DNA of 43,589 nt from Streptomyces sporangiiformans (lineage in GTDB: Bacteria; Actinomycetota; Actinomycetes; Streptomycetales; Streptomycetaceae): the NCBI RefSeq assembly GCF_005768555.2, contig NZ_VCHX02000072.1:1-43589 (forward strand). The letters run 5' to 3'. Shown in pieces: positions 34,242-43,261 of this stretch. Each line of letters opens with the position of its first letter. Positions within the stretch are counted from its first letter, which is position 1. The position numbers and the translations under genes were made by a program. The notes beneath the pieces were generated by a model that saw nothing but the letters and a program-made list of their open reading frames with translations, made no database searches and was not told the DNA's origin.

Positions 34242-35399
34242 CTACCGCAGTCCGGTCGAGCGCCTCAGCGCCGCCTGTACCAGGCGGTCCACCAGCTCCG
34301 GGTAGGGAATGCCGCTGGCCTCCCACATCTGCGGGTACATGGAGATGGGCGTGAAGCCGGGCATCGTGTTGATCTCGTTGATCACGAAGTTCCCGTCCTC
34401 GGTCAGGAAGAAGTCCGCGCGGACCAGGCCTTCGCAGGACGCGGCCTCGAAGGCCTCGACCGCGAGCCGCCGGACCTCGTCGGTCTGCTCGGGAGTCAGC
34501 GGGGCGGGCACGATGCCGGGCGTCGAGTCGATGTACTTCGCCTCGAAATCGTAGTACGCGTGCGACTGCACCGGCGGGATCTCGGCCGGGACAGAGGCGC
34601 GCGGCCCGTCCTCGAACTCCAGGACCCCGCACTCGATCTCGCGACCGCGCAGCAGCGCCTCCACGATGATCTTCGGGTCGTGCTGCTGGGCCGCCTCGAT
34701 CGCCTCGTCGAGGCCGCCCAGGTCGTCGACCTTGGTGATGCCGATCGACGAACCCGCGCGCGCGGGCTTCACGAAGAGCGGCCATCCGTGCTCGCCGGCG
34801 AAGTCGACGATCTTCTTGCGGGCCGCGGACTCGTCGAGCTGCCACTCGCGGGGGCGGATCACCATGTACGGGCCGACGGGCAGCCCGAAGGAGGTGAACA
34901 CCCGCTTCATGTACTCCTTGTCCTGGCCGACGGCCGAGGCGAGCACACCCGAGCCGACGTACGGGACGCCGGACAGCTCCAGGAGGCCCTGGAGGGTGCC
35001 GTCCTCGCCGTACGGGCCGTGCAGCATGGGGAAGACGACGTCGACCTCCCCGAGCACTTTGGGGACCGAACCGGGCTCGCTGTAGACGACTTCGCGGTTG
35101 GCCGGGTCGACCGGCAGAATCACGCCGCCCTCGTCCGATTCCGCGAGCTGCTCGACGTTCGGCGGCCGCCGGTCGACGATCGCCATCCGCTCCGGCTCGT
35201 CGGCGGTGAGCGCCCAACGGCCGTCCTGGGTGATGCCGATCGGCAGCACGTCGTACTTCGTCCGGTCGATGGCACGCAGCACAGCCCCGGCGGTGACCAC
35301 GGAGATCCCGTGTTCGGAGCTGCGGCCGCCGAACACGACGGCTACACGCGGCTTGCGAGGCGGCTGCTCAGGGCTCTGGGGGAGGTTCTCGGTGCTCAT
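34242..35399 (-). CDS. ddlA: D-alanine--D-alanine ligase
   Basis: The product is 385 residues. The ATP-grasp enzyme makes D-Ala-D-Ala for peptidoglycan. The first signature is HGPYGEDGTLQG, with VFGGRSSEHGISV near the N-terminus. Also present are FVKPARAGSSIGITKV in the ATP-grasp core and the C-terminal metal/ATP residues in NEINTMPGFTPISMYP. The omega-loop motif YYDFEAKY keeps the Tyr of ordinary Ddl enzymes and lacks the His of VanA-type D-Ala-D-Lac ligases. It should therefore give D-Ala-D-Ala and not glycopeptide resistance. Confidence 0.96.
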   Translation of the reverse strand: MSTENLPQSPEQPPRKPRVAVVFGGRSSEHGISVVTAGAVLRAIDRTKYDVLPIGITQDGRWALTADEPERMAIVDRRPPNVEQLAESDEGGVILPVDPANREVVYSEPGSVPKVLGEVDVVFPMLHGPYGEDGTLQGLLELSGVPYVGSGVLASAVGQDKEYMKRVFTSFGLPVGPYMVIRPREWQLDESAARKKIVDFAGEHGWPLFVKPARAGSSIGITKVDDLGGLDEAIEAAQQHDPKIIVEALLRGREIECGVLEFEDGPRASVPAEIPPVQSHAYYDFEAKYIDSTPGIVPAPLTPEQTDEVRRLAVEAFEAASCEGLVRADFFLTEDGNFVINEINTMPGFTPISMYPQMWEASGIPYPELVDRLVQAALRRSTGLR

Positions 35400-35511
35400 A
35401 TCGCGTTGAGAGTACCCGTTGGTAGTGCGGTGAGTCAGCGCCCCGTGGCGGAGGTTGCTGAGTGTCGTTTCGGCCGTCGCTCAGCGTTGGTGATCATTGA
35501 CGTCGTCGGCG

Positions 35512-36531
35512 TCAGTGGCGTTCCCGCTTGGCGCTGCGCGCCATCAGCTCCTTGAGGGCGACGACCGGCGGCTTGCCCTCATGGACGATGCCGACGACCG
35601 TCTCCGTGATCGGCATGTCGACGCCGTGGCGGCGGGCCAGATCCAGCACGGACTCACAGGACTTGACTCCCTCGGCGGTCTGTTTGGTGACCGCGATGGT
35701 CTCCTCCAGGGTCATGCCCTTGCCGAGGTTGGTGCCGAAGGTGTGGTTGCGCGAGAGCGGCGAGGAGCAGGTGGCCACGAGGTCGCCCAGGCCCGCGAGT
35801 CCGGAGAACGTCAGCGGGTCGGCGCCCATGGCGAGTCCGAGCCGGGTGGTCTCCGCCAACCCGCGCGTGATGAGCGAGCCCTTGGCGTTGTCGCCGAGTC
35901 CCATGCCGTCCGCGATGCCGACGGCGAGACCGATCACGTTCTTGACGGCACCGCCGAGTTCGCAGCCGACCACGTCGGTGTTGGTGTACGGGCGGAAGTA
36001 CGGCGTGTGGCTGGCGGCCTGGAGGCGCTGGGCCACCGTCTCGTCGCTGCACGCGACCACGGCGGCGGCCGGCATGCGGGCGGCGATCTCCCGTGCGAGA
36101 TTGGGTCCGGTGACCACGGCGATGCGGTCCGCGCCGACCTTGGCGACGTCCGCGATGACCTCGCTCATCCGCATGGCCGAGCCGAGTTCGACGCCCTTCA
36201 TGAGGGATACGAGGACGGTGCCGGGAGCGAGCAGCGGCGCCCACTCGGCGAGGTTCCCGCGCAGCGTCTGCGAGGGGACCGCGAGCACCGTGAAGTCGGC
36301 GTCACGCGCCGCCTCGGCCGCGTCCGTGGTGGCCCGCAGGTTCTCGGGAAGTTCGATGCCCGGCAGGTAGTCGGGGTTCGTATGCGTGGAGTTGACCGCT
36401 TCGGCGAGTTCGGCCCGCCGCCCCCACAGGGTCACGTCGCACCCGGCGTCAGCGAGCACCATGCCGAAGGCCGTGCCCCATGATCCGGTCCCGAAGACGG
36501 CCGCCTTGACGGGCGCACCGGATGTCGTCAC
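35512..36531 (-). CDS. gpsA: GpsA, NAD(P)-dependent glycerol-3-phosphate dehydrogenase
   Basis: The product is 339 residues from the GTG at 36529-36531, with AAGAGGGG upstream. It reduces dihydroxyacetone phosphate to glycerol-3-phosphate for phospholipids. The Rossmann motif is AAVFGTGSWGTAFGMVLADAG. Catalytic segments are ELGGAVKNVIGLAVGIADG and GLAGLGDLVATCSSPLSRN. Its start overlaps the plsC stop (GTGA), so glycerol-3-phosphate production and its acylation are encoded together. Confidence 0.96.
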   Translation of the reverse strand: MTTSGAPVKAAVFGTGSWGTAFGMVLADAGCDVTLWGRRAELAEAVNSTHTNPDYLPGIELPENLRATTDAAEAARDADFTVLAVPSQTLRGNLAEWAPLLAPGTVLVSLMKGVELGSAMRMSEVIADVAKVGADRIAVVTGPNLAREIAARMPAAAVVACSDETVAQRLQAASHTPYFRPYTNTDVVGCELGGAVKNVIGLAVGIADGMGLGDNAKGSLITRGLAETTRLGLAMGADPLTFSGLAGLGDLVATCSSPLSRNHTFGTNLGKGMTLEETIAVTKQTAEGVKSCESVLDLARRHGVDMPITETVVGIVHEGKPPVVALKELMARSAKRERH

Positions 36532-37382
36532 TTGCCGTGCCCCTCTTCCTGTTCTGCCTTCTGTTCCACGCGCTGTTCCGCGTGCCGTTCCACGTACTGT
36601 TCCGCGTGCTGTTCCGCGTGCTGTTCCGCGTGCTGTTCCGCCTTGCCCTGCACGCGCGTCCTGCGCCGCTGCTCGATGCGCACCTGACGCGGGTCGAACG
36701 GCGTCGTCGGCGCCTTCTCGCCGCGGATCACCTCCAGCTGCGCGGTGATCGCGGCCATGATGACCTCGGTCGCCTCCTTCAGGAGCTCCGGGGTCATCTC
36801 CTTGTCGTAGAAGCGCGACAGGTCGACCGGCGGGCCCGCCAGCACGTGGTGCGTCTTTCGCGGAAGAAGGTCGGGCTTCTTGGCGTACGGCGGCAGCAAC
36901 AGGTTGGCGCCCCACTGAGCGACCGGAATCACCGGGCACTTGGTCTGCAGCGCCACGCGCGCGGCACCCGTCTTGCCCGTCATCGGCCACAGGCCGGGGT
37001 CACGGGTGAGGGTGGCCTCGGGATAGAACGCGACGCACTCCCCGCGCTCCACGGCGTCGATCGCGGCCCGGTAGGCGCTCAGCGCGTCCGTGCTCTCGCG
37101 ATAGACGGGGATCTGCCCGGTGCCGCGCATGGCGGCGCCCACGAAGCCCTTCTTGAAAAGCCCGCTCTTGGCCAGGAATCGCGGAACGCGGCCTGTGTTG
37201 TACTGAAAGTGCGCGTACGCGAACGGATCCACATGGGAATTGTGGTTCACCGCGGTGATAAATCCACCCTCAGCAGGAATGTTCTCCATTCCGCGCCAGT
37301 CCCGCTTGATCAGAACCACCAGCGGCGGTTTGCAGAGGACCGCTGCGAAGCGGTACCAGAAGCCGATTCTGCGGCGGGGCAC
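36528..37382 (-). CDS. PlsC-type 1-acyl-glycerol-3-phosphate acyltransferase
   Basis: The product is 284 residues from the GTG at 37380-37382, with GGAAGGAAGG 7 bases upstream. It acylates lysophosphatidate or a related acceptor at the membrane. The HX4D catalytic motif is in VNHNSHVDP, followed by FLAKSGLFKKGFVG, GTGQIPVYRES and the block FYPEATLTRD (PEAT here, where many members have PEGT). A hydrophobic N-terminal segment (FAAVLCKPPLVVLI) can associate with the membrane. The last 40 residues are an AEQH-type tandem repeat. It is coupled to gpsA. Confidence 0.9.
   Translation of the reverse strand: MPRRRIGFWYRFAAVLCKPPLVVLIKRDWRGMENIPAEGGFITAVNHNSHVDPFAYAHFQYNTGRVPRFLAKSGLFKKGFVGAAMRGTGQIPVYRESTDALSAYRAAIDAVERGECVAFYPEATLTRDPGLWPMTGKTGAARVALQTKCPVIPVAQWGANLLLPPYAKKPDLLPRKTHHVLAGPPVDLSRFYDKEMTPELLKEATEVIMAAITAQLEVIRGEKAPTTPFDPRQVRIEQRRRTRVQGKAEQHAEQHAEQHAEQYVERHAEQRVEQKAEQEEGHGK
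36561..36644 (-). repeat. 12-bp tandem repeat encoding Ala-Glu-Gln-His units in plsC
   Basis: CTGTTCCGCGTG occurs three times exactly at 36597-36632, with degenerate copies on both sides. On the minus strand it encodes AEQHAEQHAEQ, flanked by variants (AEQY, VERH, AEQR, VEQK). Confidence 0.88.
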
Positions 37383-37571
37383 GCCGACACCTTCCTTCCA
37401 GGGCCTGGGGGGCCGCACAAGTGTCGCGCCAGGCCGCCTGTCTGTCGAGGACACCGTACGCCCGCCCCTCTCGCACGGTCGTGTTCGCCGGGAGCCGGCC
37501 CCTCCCCCGGCGAAGTCACCGTCACCGTCCCCAGGTGACAATGGGCGCGACAAGGGAGGGACGGAGCGCTC

Positions 37572-38204
37572 GTGCAGTGGACCTTGGTCATACCCCTGAA
37601 AGCCCTGGCGCGGGCGAAGAGCAGGCTCTCGGACACCGCCGACGACGGTCTGCGCCCCGGGCTCGCCCTCGCCTTCGCCCAGGACACCGTGGCCGCCGCG
37701 CTCACCTGCGCCGCGGTCCGCGATGTGGCAGTCGTCACGGACGACGGGCTGGCCGGGCGCGAGCTGGCCGCGCTGGGCGCCCGGATCGTGCCGGACGAAC
37801 CGGCAGGCGGCCTGAACGCCGCTCTGGCGCACGCGGCGTCGGTCGTACGCACCAAAAGCCCCGAAAGCCCCCTGGCGGCCCTGAACGCCGATCTGCCCGC
37901 GCTGCGCCCCCTGGAATTGACCCGCGTCCTCGATGCGGCCGCCGCATTCCCCCGGGCTTTTCTCCCGGACGCCGCCGGAACCGGCACGACTCTGCTGGCC
38001 GCGGCCGCGGGCCGGGAATTGCTCCCCGCATTCGGCACCGATTCCCGCATCCGGCACCGCGCCTCGGGGGCCGTGGAGATCGCCCTCGACGGGGTGGATT
38101 CCGTACGCCAGGACGTGGACACCGGCGATGATCTGCGGGCGGCGCTCACCCTCGGTGTGGGCCCGCGCACCGCAGCGGCGGTCGCGGCCCTGAAGGCCGC
38201 TTGA
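37572..38204 (+). CDS. cofC: CofC/FbiD, phospholactate/phosphoenolpyruvate guanylyltransferase
   Basis: The product is 210 residues from the GTG at 37572, preceded by GGGAGGGACGGAG. It activates 2-phospholactate or phosphoenolpyruvate with GTP in coenzyme F420 synthesis. The start WTLVIPLKALARAKSRL is the family's nucleotide-binding motif. Conserved later segments are LNADLPALRP (metal-binding Asp) and a GTGTTLLAA loop, ending with DVDTGDDL. No other fbi gene is in the window. The F420 product could serve enzymes such as the LLM oxidoreductase at 6220, but that link is only a possibility. Confidence 0.9.
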   Translation: MQWTLVIPLKALARAKSRLSDTADDGLRPGLALAFAQDTVAAALTCAAVRDVAVVTDDGLAGRELAALGARIVPDEPAGGLNAALAHAASVVRTKSPESPLAALNADLPALRPLELTRVLDAAAAFPRAFLPDAAGTGTTLLAAAAGRELLPAFGTDSRIRHRASGAVEIALDGVDSVRQDVDTGDDLRAALTLGVGPRTAAAVAALKAA

Positions 38205-38282
38205 GCACGTCGTACCGAACGCGGGAAACGCCTTCGGGCACCTTGTGCAGCGGGCTTCGACCGCAGGATCTACGCTTCCCCC

Positions 38283-38486
38283 ATGCAGGCGACCGCGTAC
38301 ACATACGACTCCGACACCCGTAGCGGGCAGGTGCTGCTCGACGACGGCACTCCGGTGCCCTTCGACGCCCCGGCGTTCGACGCGGGCGGGCTCAGGCTGC
38401 TGCGCCCGGGGCAGCGGGTGCGGATCGAGACGGAGGGCGAGGGCGACGCGCGCCGCATCACCCTGGTGACGCTGCATACCCTCTGA
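38283..38486 (+). CDS. Small conserved protein, probable cold-shock/OB-like fold
   Basis: The product is 67 residues from the ATG at 38283. The sequence is mostly predicted beta strand: [38 protein letters not shown] and [16 protein letters not shown]. The pattern (strand, Gly-rich turn, [10 protein letters not shown]) is that of cold-shock or S1-like OB folds. No RNP motifs are clear. It is probably a small actinomycete hypothetical; the function is unknown. Confidence 0.72.
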   Translation: MQATAYTYDSDTRSGQVLLDDGTPVPFDAPAFDAGGLRLLRPGQRVRIETEGEGDARRITLVTLHTL

Positions 38487-38519
38487 TACACGGGCGGAAA
38501 ACACCGCTGAGCACACCGC

Positions 38520-38549
38520 GGGCCGGGCTCCCAGGAAGGAGCCCGGCCC
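38520..38549. terminator. Bidirectional terminator, small OB-like gene and hupS
   Basis: A 12-bp stem, GGGCCGGGCTCC with GGAGCCCGGCCC, encloses a 6-base loop. It lies 33 bases past both convergent stops. Confidence 0.85.
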
Positions 38550-38581
38550 GGCGCGTGAATTCCCTTGCCCAGCGACCCTGC

Positions 38582-39205
38582 TCAGCCGCGGGCGGTGGTC
38601 TTCTTGGCGGTGGTCTTGCGCCCCGTCGACTTCTTGGCCGGGGCCTTCTTCGCGGGGGCCTTCTTGGCCGCCGCCTTCTTGGTGGTGGTCTTCTTGGCCG
38701 CGGCCTTCTTCGCGGCCGCCGTCGTCTTCTTGGCGGGCGCCTTCTTCGCCGTGGTCTTCTTGGCGGTGACCTTCTTCGCGGTGACCTTCTTGGCGGGCGC
38801 CTTCTTCGCCGCCGCCTTCTTCGCCGTCGTCTTCTTGGCCGCGGCCTTCCTGACCGTGGCGGCAGCACCGCCGGTCAGGCTGCCCTTGGGCGCCTTCTTG
38901 ACGGCCACCTCGCCACCGCGGGGGAGCCTCTTCGAGCCGCTCACCAGGTCCTTGAAGCCCTGACCGGCACGGAACCGCGGCACGGAGGTCTTCTTTACCC
39001 GAACACGTTCGCCGGTCTGCGGGTTGCGGGCGTAACGGGCCGGACGGTCCACCTTCTCGAAGGAACCGAAGCCGGTGACCGAGACCCTCTCCCCGCCGAC
39101 AACTGCACGGACGATCGCGTCCAGTACGGCGTCAACCGCGTCCGCGGCCTGCTGACGCCCGCCGACCTTGTCGGCAATCGTTTCTACGAGCTGCGCCTTG
39201 TTCAC
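38582..39205 (-). CDS. hupS: HupS, HU-type nucleoid protein with Lys/Ala-rich tail
   Basis: The product is 207 residues from the GTG at 39203-39205. Residues 1-92 are a normal HU fold ([53 protein letters not shown]). Residues 100-207 are almost wholly repeats of KKAAAKK, KKAPAKK and KKTTAKK, like a histone H1 tail. In S. coelicolor, HupS is spore-associated and condenses nucleoids. An AT-rich stretch at 39240-39300, including TATATATC on the minus strand, is the likely promoter region. Confidence 0.97.
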   Translation of the reverse strand: MNKAQLVETIADKVGGRQQAADAVDAVLDAIVRAVVGGERVSVTGFGSFEKVDRPARYARNPQTGERVRVKKTSVPRFRAGQGFKDLVSGSKRLPRGGEVAVKKAPKGSLTGGAAATVRKAAAKKTTAKKAAAKKAPAKKVTAKKVTAKKTTAKKAPAKKTTAAAKKAAAKKTTTKKAAAKKAPAKKAPAKKSTGRKTTAKKTTARG

Positions 39206-39342
39206 GTCTTCCCCTTCGGAGACATTGCCCGAACGAATGCGTTCAAGCTTTTTCGCACGTTAGGCAGATATATACCGCAAATCAAACACGAAACGGGCTA
39301 ATCACCCTTGTGCCGCAACGAACTCGGACTGTCGCGGAGTTC

Positions 39343-39573
39343 TCAGAGGTCCTCTTCAGGGAATCGCCCCTCGTCGAGGTCCGCGGTGAACCGCTCCAGA
39401 CGCCTTGTCGCATCGGCGAGATCGTGCTTGGCCACGGCCGTAATGACCAGCAGCTTCCGGGTCAGCGCCATCCGTACGCCCTCCGGGACTTGCAGTGCGC
39501 GCACCCTTGCGTGCGCTTCCTTGAGTTGGGACGCGACTGCCGTATAGAGCGCGAGTTGGCCGTCGTGTTCCAT
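39343..39573 (-). CDS. Small conserved hypothetical protein
   Basis: The product is 76 residues from the ATG at 39571-39573. It is a helical, charged soluble protein: LYTAVASQLKEAHARVRAL, VRMALTRKLLVITAVAKHDL, then an acidic tail RFPEEDL. The codon pattern is typical Streptomyces. It is likely to be the small gene between hupS and leuD in streptomycetes. No domain is recognised. The ribosome site is not obvious. Confidence 0.65.
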   Translation of the reverse strand: MEHDGQLALYTAVASQLKEAHARVRALQVPEGVRMALTRKLLVITAVAKHDLADATRRLERFTADLDEGRFPEEDL

Positions 39574-39677
39574 GCACAGATTGTGCCATCTGGGGCGAGT
39601 TGTCGCCTGCGCAGGGGGTAACTACCACCTCCCAGGCGCCTCTCGCCCACCTCCGCACCGGACTGTGCCAAGGCTCG

Positions 39678-39712
39678 ACTACCCCAACAAGCACCCTTGA
39701 AACAAGGGTAGT
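39678..39712. promoter_or_regulatory. Mutually exclusive hairpins upstream of the small hypothetical gene
   Basis: ACCCTTG (39693-39699) can pair with CAAGGGT (39703-39709). Alternatively ACTACCC (39678-39684) can pair with GGGTAGT (39706-39712). The two stems share bases, so only one can form. Confidence 0.3.
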
Positions 39713-39761
39713 TGAAGCCAATTATGGGGACCCGCCCAGAGCGTCCGGAGGCGCACACAGA

Positions 39762-39793
39762 AGTACCCCCAACCGTCCACGATTGGGGGTACT
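39762..39793 (-). terminator. Terminator of leuCD
   Basis: An 11-bp perfect stem, AGTACCCCCAA with TTGGGGGTACT, encloses a 10-base loop. It lies 47 bases past the leuD stop. Confidence 0.85.
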
Positions 39794-39840
39794 GAGGCCT
39801 GTTGCGATGGCTGGAATCAGCCTTGCGTGGCTCGCGCCGT

Positions 39841-40440
39841 TCAGGTCTGAAGCGTCCGCGGCTTGAAGACGGGCCGCGTGGACTCGTACGCGGCGATGTC
39901 CGGCTCGTTCTGCAGCGTGATGCTGATGTCGTCGAGGCCGTTCAGCAGCCGCCAGCGGGAGTTCTCGTCGAGCTCGAAGGAGGCCGTGATGCCCTCGGCG
40001 CGCACCTCACGGGCCTCAAGGTCAACAGTGACCTCAGCCTGCGCGTCCTTCTCCGTGAGCTCCCACAGCGCGTCCACGATCTTCTGCTCCAGAACCACCG
40101 TGAGCAGGCCGTTCTTGAGCGAGTTGCCGCGGAAGATATCCGCGAAACGGGACGAGATGACGGCCTTGAAGCCGAAGTTCTGCAGCGCCCACACGGCGTG
40201 CTCGCGCGAGGAGCCCGTACCGAAGTCGGGACCCGCGACGAGGACCGTGGCCCCCTGCCGCTCGGGCTGGTTGAGGATGAAGGACGAGTCCTTGCGCCAG
40301 GCCTCGAACAGCCCGTCCTCGAAACCGTCCCGGGTGACCTTCTTGAGCCAGTGGGCGGGGATGATCTGGTCGGTGTCGACGTTGCTGCGGCGCAGCGGGA
40401 CGGCCCGTCCGGTGTGCGTGGTGAATGCTTCCATGGCCAT
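39841..40440 (-). CDS. leuD: LeuD, isopropylmalate isomerase small subunit
   Basis: The product is 199 residues from the ATG at 40438-40440. A second in-frame ATG six bases on gives the 197-residue MEAFTTHTG form usual in streptomycetes; the GGAG at 10 bases favours the first. With LeuC it isomerises 2- to 3-isopropylmalate in leucine synthesis. Motifs are [33 protein letters not shown] and [16 protein letters not shown]. It starts 5 bases after the leuC stop, in one operon. Confidence 0.97.
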   Translation of the reverse strand: MAMEAFTTHTGRAVPLRRSNVDTDQIIPAHWLKKVTRDGFEDGLFEAWRKDSSFILNQPERQGATVLVAGPDFGTGSSREHAVWALQNFGFKAVISSRFADIFRGNSLKNGLLTVVLEQKIVDALWELTEKDAQAEVTVDLEAREVRAEGITASFELDENSRWRLLNGLDDISITLQNEPDIAAYESTRPVFKPRTLQT

Positions 40441-40445
40441 GGTTC

Positions 40446-41879
40446 TCAGACTCCAGCGGGCGTACGGGCGGCAGGCGCGTCGGACAGATCGGCCGGCGAA
40501 GCCAGGTGGCCGAGCACGGCGGTGGCGGCGGCGACCTGCGGCGAGACCAGGTGCGTACGCCCGCCCTTGCCCTGCCTGCCTTCGAAGTTGCGGTTGGAGG
40601 TGGACGCGGAGCGCTCACCGGGGGCCAGCTGGTCGGGGTTCATGCCCAGACACATCGAGCAGCCCGCGTGCCGCCATTCGGCGCCGGCCTGCTTGAAGAC
40701 GACGTCCAGGCCCTCCTCCACGGCCTGCAGCCCCACACGCGCGGAGCCGGGAACGACCAGCATCCGTACGCCGTCGGCGACTTTGCGGCCCTCGACGATC
40801 GCGGCGGCGGCCCGCAGGTCCTCGATACGGCCGTTGGTGCAGGAACCTACGAAGACGGTGTCCACCTTGATGTCGCGCAGCGGCTGTCCGGCGGTCAACC
40901 CCATGTATTCCAGGGCCTTTTCGGCGGCGAAGCGCTCCGAAGCGTCCTCGTACGAAGCCGGATCGGGGACGGACGCCGAAAGCGGCGCGCCCTGGCCGGG
41001 GTTGGTGCCCCAGGTGACGAACGGCGCGAGGGTGGCGCCGTCGATGACGACCTCGGCGTCGAAGGCCGCGTCCTCATCCGTCCTCAGCGTCTTCCAGTAC
41101 GCGACGGCGGCGTCCCAGTCCTCGCCCTGCGGGGCGTGGGCACGGCCCTTGATGTACTCGAAGGTGGTCTCATCGGGGGCGATCATGCCCGCGCGGGCAC
41201 CGGCCTCGATGGACATGTTGCAGATGGTCATCCGGGCCTCCATCGAGAGCTTCTCGATGGCCGGGCCACGGTATTCCAGGATGTAGCCCTGGCCGCCGCC
41301 GGTGCCGATCTTGGCGATGATCGCGAGGATCAGGTCCTTCGCCGTGACGCCTTCCGCCAGTTCGCCCTCGACCGTGATCGCCATGGTCTTCGGGCGGGCC
41401 AGCGGCAGCGTCTGGGTGGCCAGCACGTGCTCGACCTGCGAGGTGCCGATACCGAACGCCAGCGCGCCGAAGGCGCCGTGCGTGGAGGTGTGCGAGTCGC
41501 CGCAGACCACGGTCATACCGGGCTGCGTCAGGCCCAGCTGCGGCCCCACGACGTGGACGACGCCCTGCTCGACGTCGCCGAGCGGGTGCAGACGTACGCC
41601 GAAGTCGGCGCAGTTCTTGCGCAGCGTCTCCAGCTGGGCGCGCGAGACCGGGTCGGCGATGGGCTTGTCGATGTCGAGGGTCGGGGTGTTGTGGTCCTCG
41701 GTCGCGATGGTGAGGTCGAGGCGGCGCACGGGGCGCCCCGCCTGGCGAAGGCCGTCGAAGGCCTGCGGGCTGGTCACCTCGTGCAGCAGGTGCAGATCGA
41801 TGAAGAGAAGGTCGGGCTCGCCCTCCGCGCGCCGGACGACATGGTCGTCCCAGACCTTCTCCGCGAGTGTCCTACCCAT
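40446..41879 (-). CDS. leuC: LeuC, isopropylmalate isomerase large subunit
   Basis: The product is 477 residues from the ATG at 41877-41879, with GGAGGG 6 bases upstream. This gives the usual [13 protein letters not shown] start. The aconitase-like enzyme holds a 4Fe-4S cluster. The cluster Cys are in [14 protein letters not shown] and GCSMCLGMN, and other conserved segments are [19 protein letters not shown] and [13 protein letters not shown]. It is first in leuCD and divergent from ndgR, the IclR regulator known to control leucine genes. The frame stays open far upstream, but that sequence is not LeuC-like. Confidence 0.97.
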   Translation of the reverse strand: MGRTLAEKVWDDHVVRRAEGEPDLLFIDLHLLHEVTSPQAFDGLRQAGRPVRRLDLTIATEDHNTPTLDIDKPIADPVSRAQLETLRKNCADFGVRLHPLGDVEQGVVHVVGPQLGLTQPGMTVVCGDSHTSTHGAFGALAFGIGTSQVEHVLATQTLPLARPKTMAITVEGELAEGVTAKDLILAIIAKIGTGGGQGYILEYRGPAIEKLSMEARMTICNMSIEAGARAGMIAPDETTFEYIKGRAHAPQGEDWDAAVAYWKTLRTDEDAAFDAEVVIDGATLAPFVTWGTNPGQGAPLSASVPDPASYEDASERFAAEKALEYMGLTAGQPLRDIKVDTVFVGSCTNGRIEDLRAAAAIVEGRKVADGVRMLVVPGSARVGLQAVEEGLDVVFKQAGAEWRHAGCSMCLGMNPDQLAPGERSASTSNRNFEGRQGKGGRTHLVSPQVAAATAVLGHLASPADLSDAPAARTPAGV

Positions 41880-42035
41880 CGCTTTCCCTCCGGCCGGCCT
41901 GTCCGGCGCCGGCCCAACTAGAGATTTCGGGATGGCCACGTCCGTTCCCCCTCGTACCGGACGTCTGCCGCCGGGCCCGATGGTCTGCGGGCCGTTGTAC
42001 GTACAGGGTGGCGCGTTCCACGGAAAATTGAACTT

Positions 42036-42056
42036 GCGTTTCACAGAGTGAGACGC
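42036..42056. promoter_or_regulatory. Probable NdgR operator in the leuC-ndgR intergenic region
   Basis: GCGTTTCAC-AGA-GTGAGACGC is a 9-bp inverted repeat with one mismatch and a 3-base centre. It ends 12 bases before the ndgR ATG. A second, weaker repeat TTGAAC-TTGC-GTTTCA (42029-42044) overlaps it. It suits repression or autoregulation of the divergent pair. Confidence 0.6.
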
Positions 42057-42068
42057 GAGTATCGTTGC

Positions 42069-42785
42069 ATGGACAACAGTAGTGGCGTCGGCGTTCTGGA
42101 CAAGGCAGCCCTTGTCCTGAGCGCTCTGGAGTCCGGTCCGGCCACCCTCGCGGGCCTGGTCGCGGCGACCGGACTGGCACGGCCCACGGCGCACCGTCTC
42201 GCCGTGGCACTCGAGCACCACCGCATGGTGGCGCGGGACATGCAGGGCCGCTTCATCCTGGGCCCGCGCCTGGCAGAGCTGGCCGCGGCGGCGGGTGAGG
42301 ACCGGCTGCTCGCCACGGCGGGTCCGGTGCTCACGCATCTGCGGGACGTCACGGGCGAGAGCGCGCAGCTCTACCGCCGCCAGGGAGACATGCGCATCTG
42401 TGTCGCCGCGGCCGAGCGGCTGTCCGGTCTGCGTGACACGGTGCCGGTGGGCTCGACGCTCACGATGAAGGCGGGCTCCTCGGCCCAGATCCTGATGGCC
42501 TGGGAGGAGCCCGAGCGGCTGCACCGCGGCCTCCAGGGCGCCCGCTTCACGGCGACGGCACTTTCGGGTGTACGCCGCCGGGGCTGGGCCCAGTCGATCG
42601 GCGAGCGCGAGCCGGGCGTCGCGTCGGTCTCCGCGCCCGTACGCGGCCCGTCGAACCGCGTGGTGGCCGCCGTCTCGGTCTCCGGACCGATCGAGCGCCT
42701 CACGCGGCACCCGGGCCGGATGCACGCACAGGCCGTGATCGACGCCGCCACGCGGCTGTCCGAAGCCCTGCGCCGCACCAGCTGA
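42069..42785 (+). CDS. ndgR: NdgR, IclR-family regulator of leucine genes and development
   Basis: The product is 238 residues from the ATG at 42069, the length of S. coelicolor NdgR; a GTG at 42048 would add 7 residues and run into the operator. The N-terminal winged helix is [40 protein letters not shown] in shape, shown by [19 protein letters not shown]. The IclR effector domain includes [21 protein letters not shown] and [12 protein letters not shown]. NdgR/AreB controls leuCD and other amino-acid genes and affects antibiotic production. Confidence 0.93.
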   Translation: MDNSSGVGVLDKAALVLSALESGPATLAGLVAATGLARPTAHRLAVALEHHRMVARDMQGRFILGPRLAELAAAAGEDRLLATAGPVLTHLRDVTGESAQLYRRQGDMRICVAAAERLSGLRDTVPVGSTLTMKAGSSAQILMAWEEPERLHRGLQGARFTATALSGVRRRGWAQSIGEREPGVASVSAPVRGPSNRVVAAVSVSGPIERLTRHPGRMHAQAVIDAATRLSEALRRTS

Positions 42786-42928
42786 CCGCTCGGCCCGTCC
42801 CCGCCCGGCCTTACCGCCATCCAGCCGACCGCTCAGAGCGACGGACCAATGACGCCACGTCGCTCATGAGGTGGGCCTCCGCCGCAGGGTGCAGCATGGA
42901 AGTACCGGCGATCAGGAGGTGCGTGATC

Positions 42929-43177
42929 ATGGCTGAGTTCATGGACGTCCACCATGGGATGAAGGGGATCACCAACGAGCAGCTGCGGGAATCGCACCGC
43001 GCGGACCTGGCCATCGAGGCCGAGGAGCAGGTGCACTTCAAGCAGGCTTGGGCAGATCCGGAGTCCGGCGAGGTCTACTGCCTGTCGGAGGCGCCTTCGG
43101 CCGAGGCGGTGCGACGCATTCACGAGCGCGCCGGCCATCCGGCGGACGAGATCCACCCGGTGCCGCTCACGGCCTGA
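42929..43177 (+). CDS. DUF4242 (SCO4226-like) protein
   Basis: The product is 82 residues from the ATG at 42929, with a full AGGAGGT 8 bases upstream. This excludes the longer frame from 42866. It reads MAEFMDVHHGMKGITNEQL, then HFKQAWADPESGEVYCLSEAPS and VRRIHERAGHPADEIHPV. I recognise the DUF4242 family; its S. coelicolor member SCO4226 is a nickel-binding protein. The His-His and single Cys are candidate ligands. The very strong ribosome site suggests high expression. Confidence 0.88.
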   Translation: MAEFMDVHHGMKGITNEQLRESHRADLAIEAEEQVHFKQAWADPESGEVYCLSEAPSAEAVRRIHERAGHPADEIHPVPLTA

Positions 43178-43220
43178 CGCCGCTCCGGCGCACAGATGCG
43201 CTGCGCGGTTCCCCATACGC

Positions 43221-43254
43221 CGAAGGGGCCCTCCTTGTACGGAGGGCCCCTTCG
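43221..43254. terminator. Strong terminator between the DUF4242 gene and the tRNA cluster
   Basis: A 14-bp perfect stem, CGAAGGGGCCCTCC with GGAGGGCCCCTTCG, encloses 6 bases. It lies 43 bases past the DUF4242 stop and 7 bases from the 3' end of the tRNA-Glu, so it can serve both directions. Confidence 0.9.
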
Positions 43255-43261
43255 CATCGCG

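Noticed and set aside
34242..35399. VanA-like D-Ala-D-Lac ligase suggesting glycopeptide resistance
   Set aside because: The omega loop has YYDFEAKY as in ordinary Ddl enzymes, and there are no vanH or vanX neighbours.
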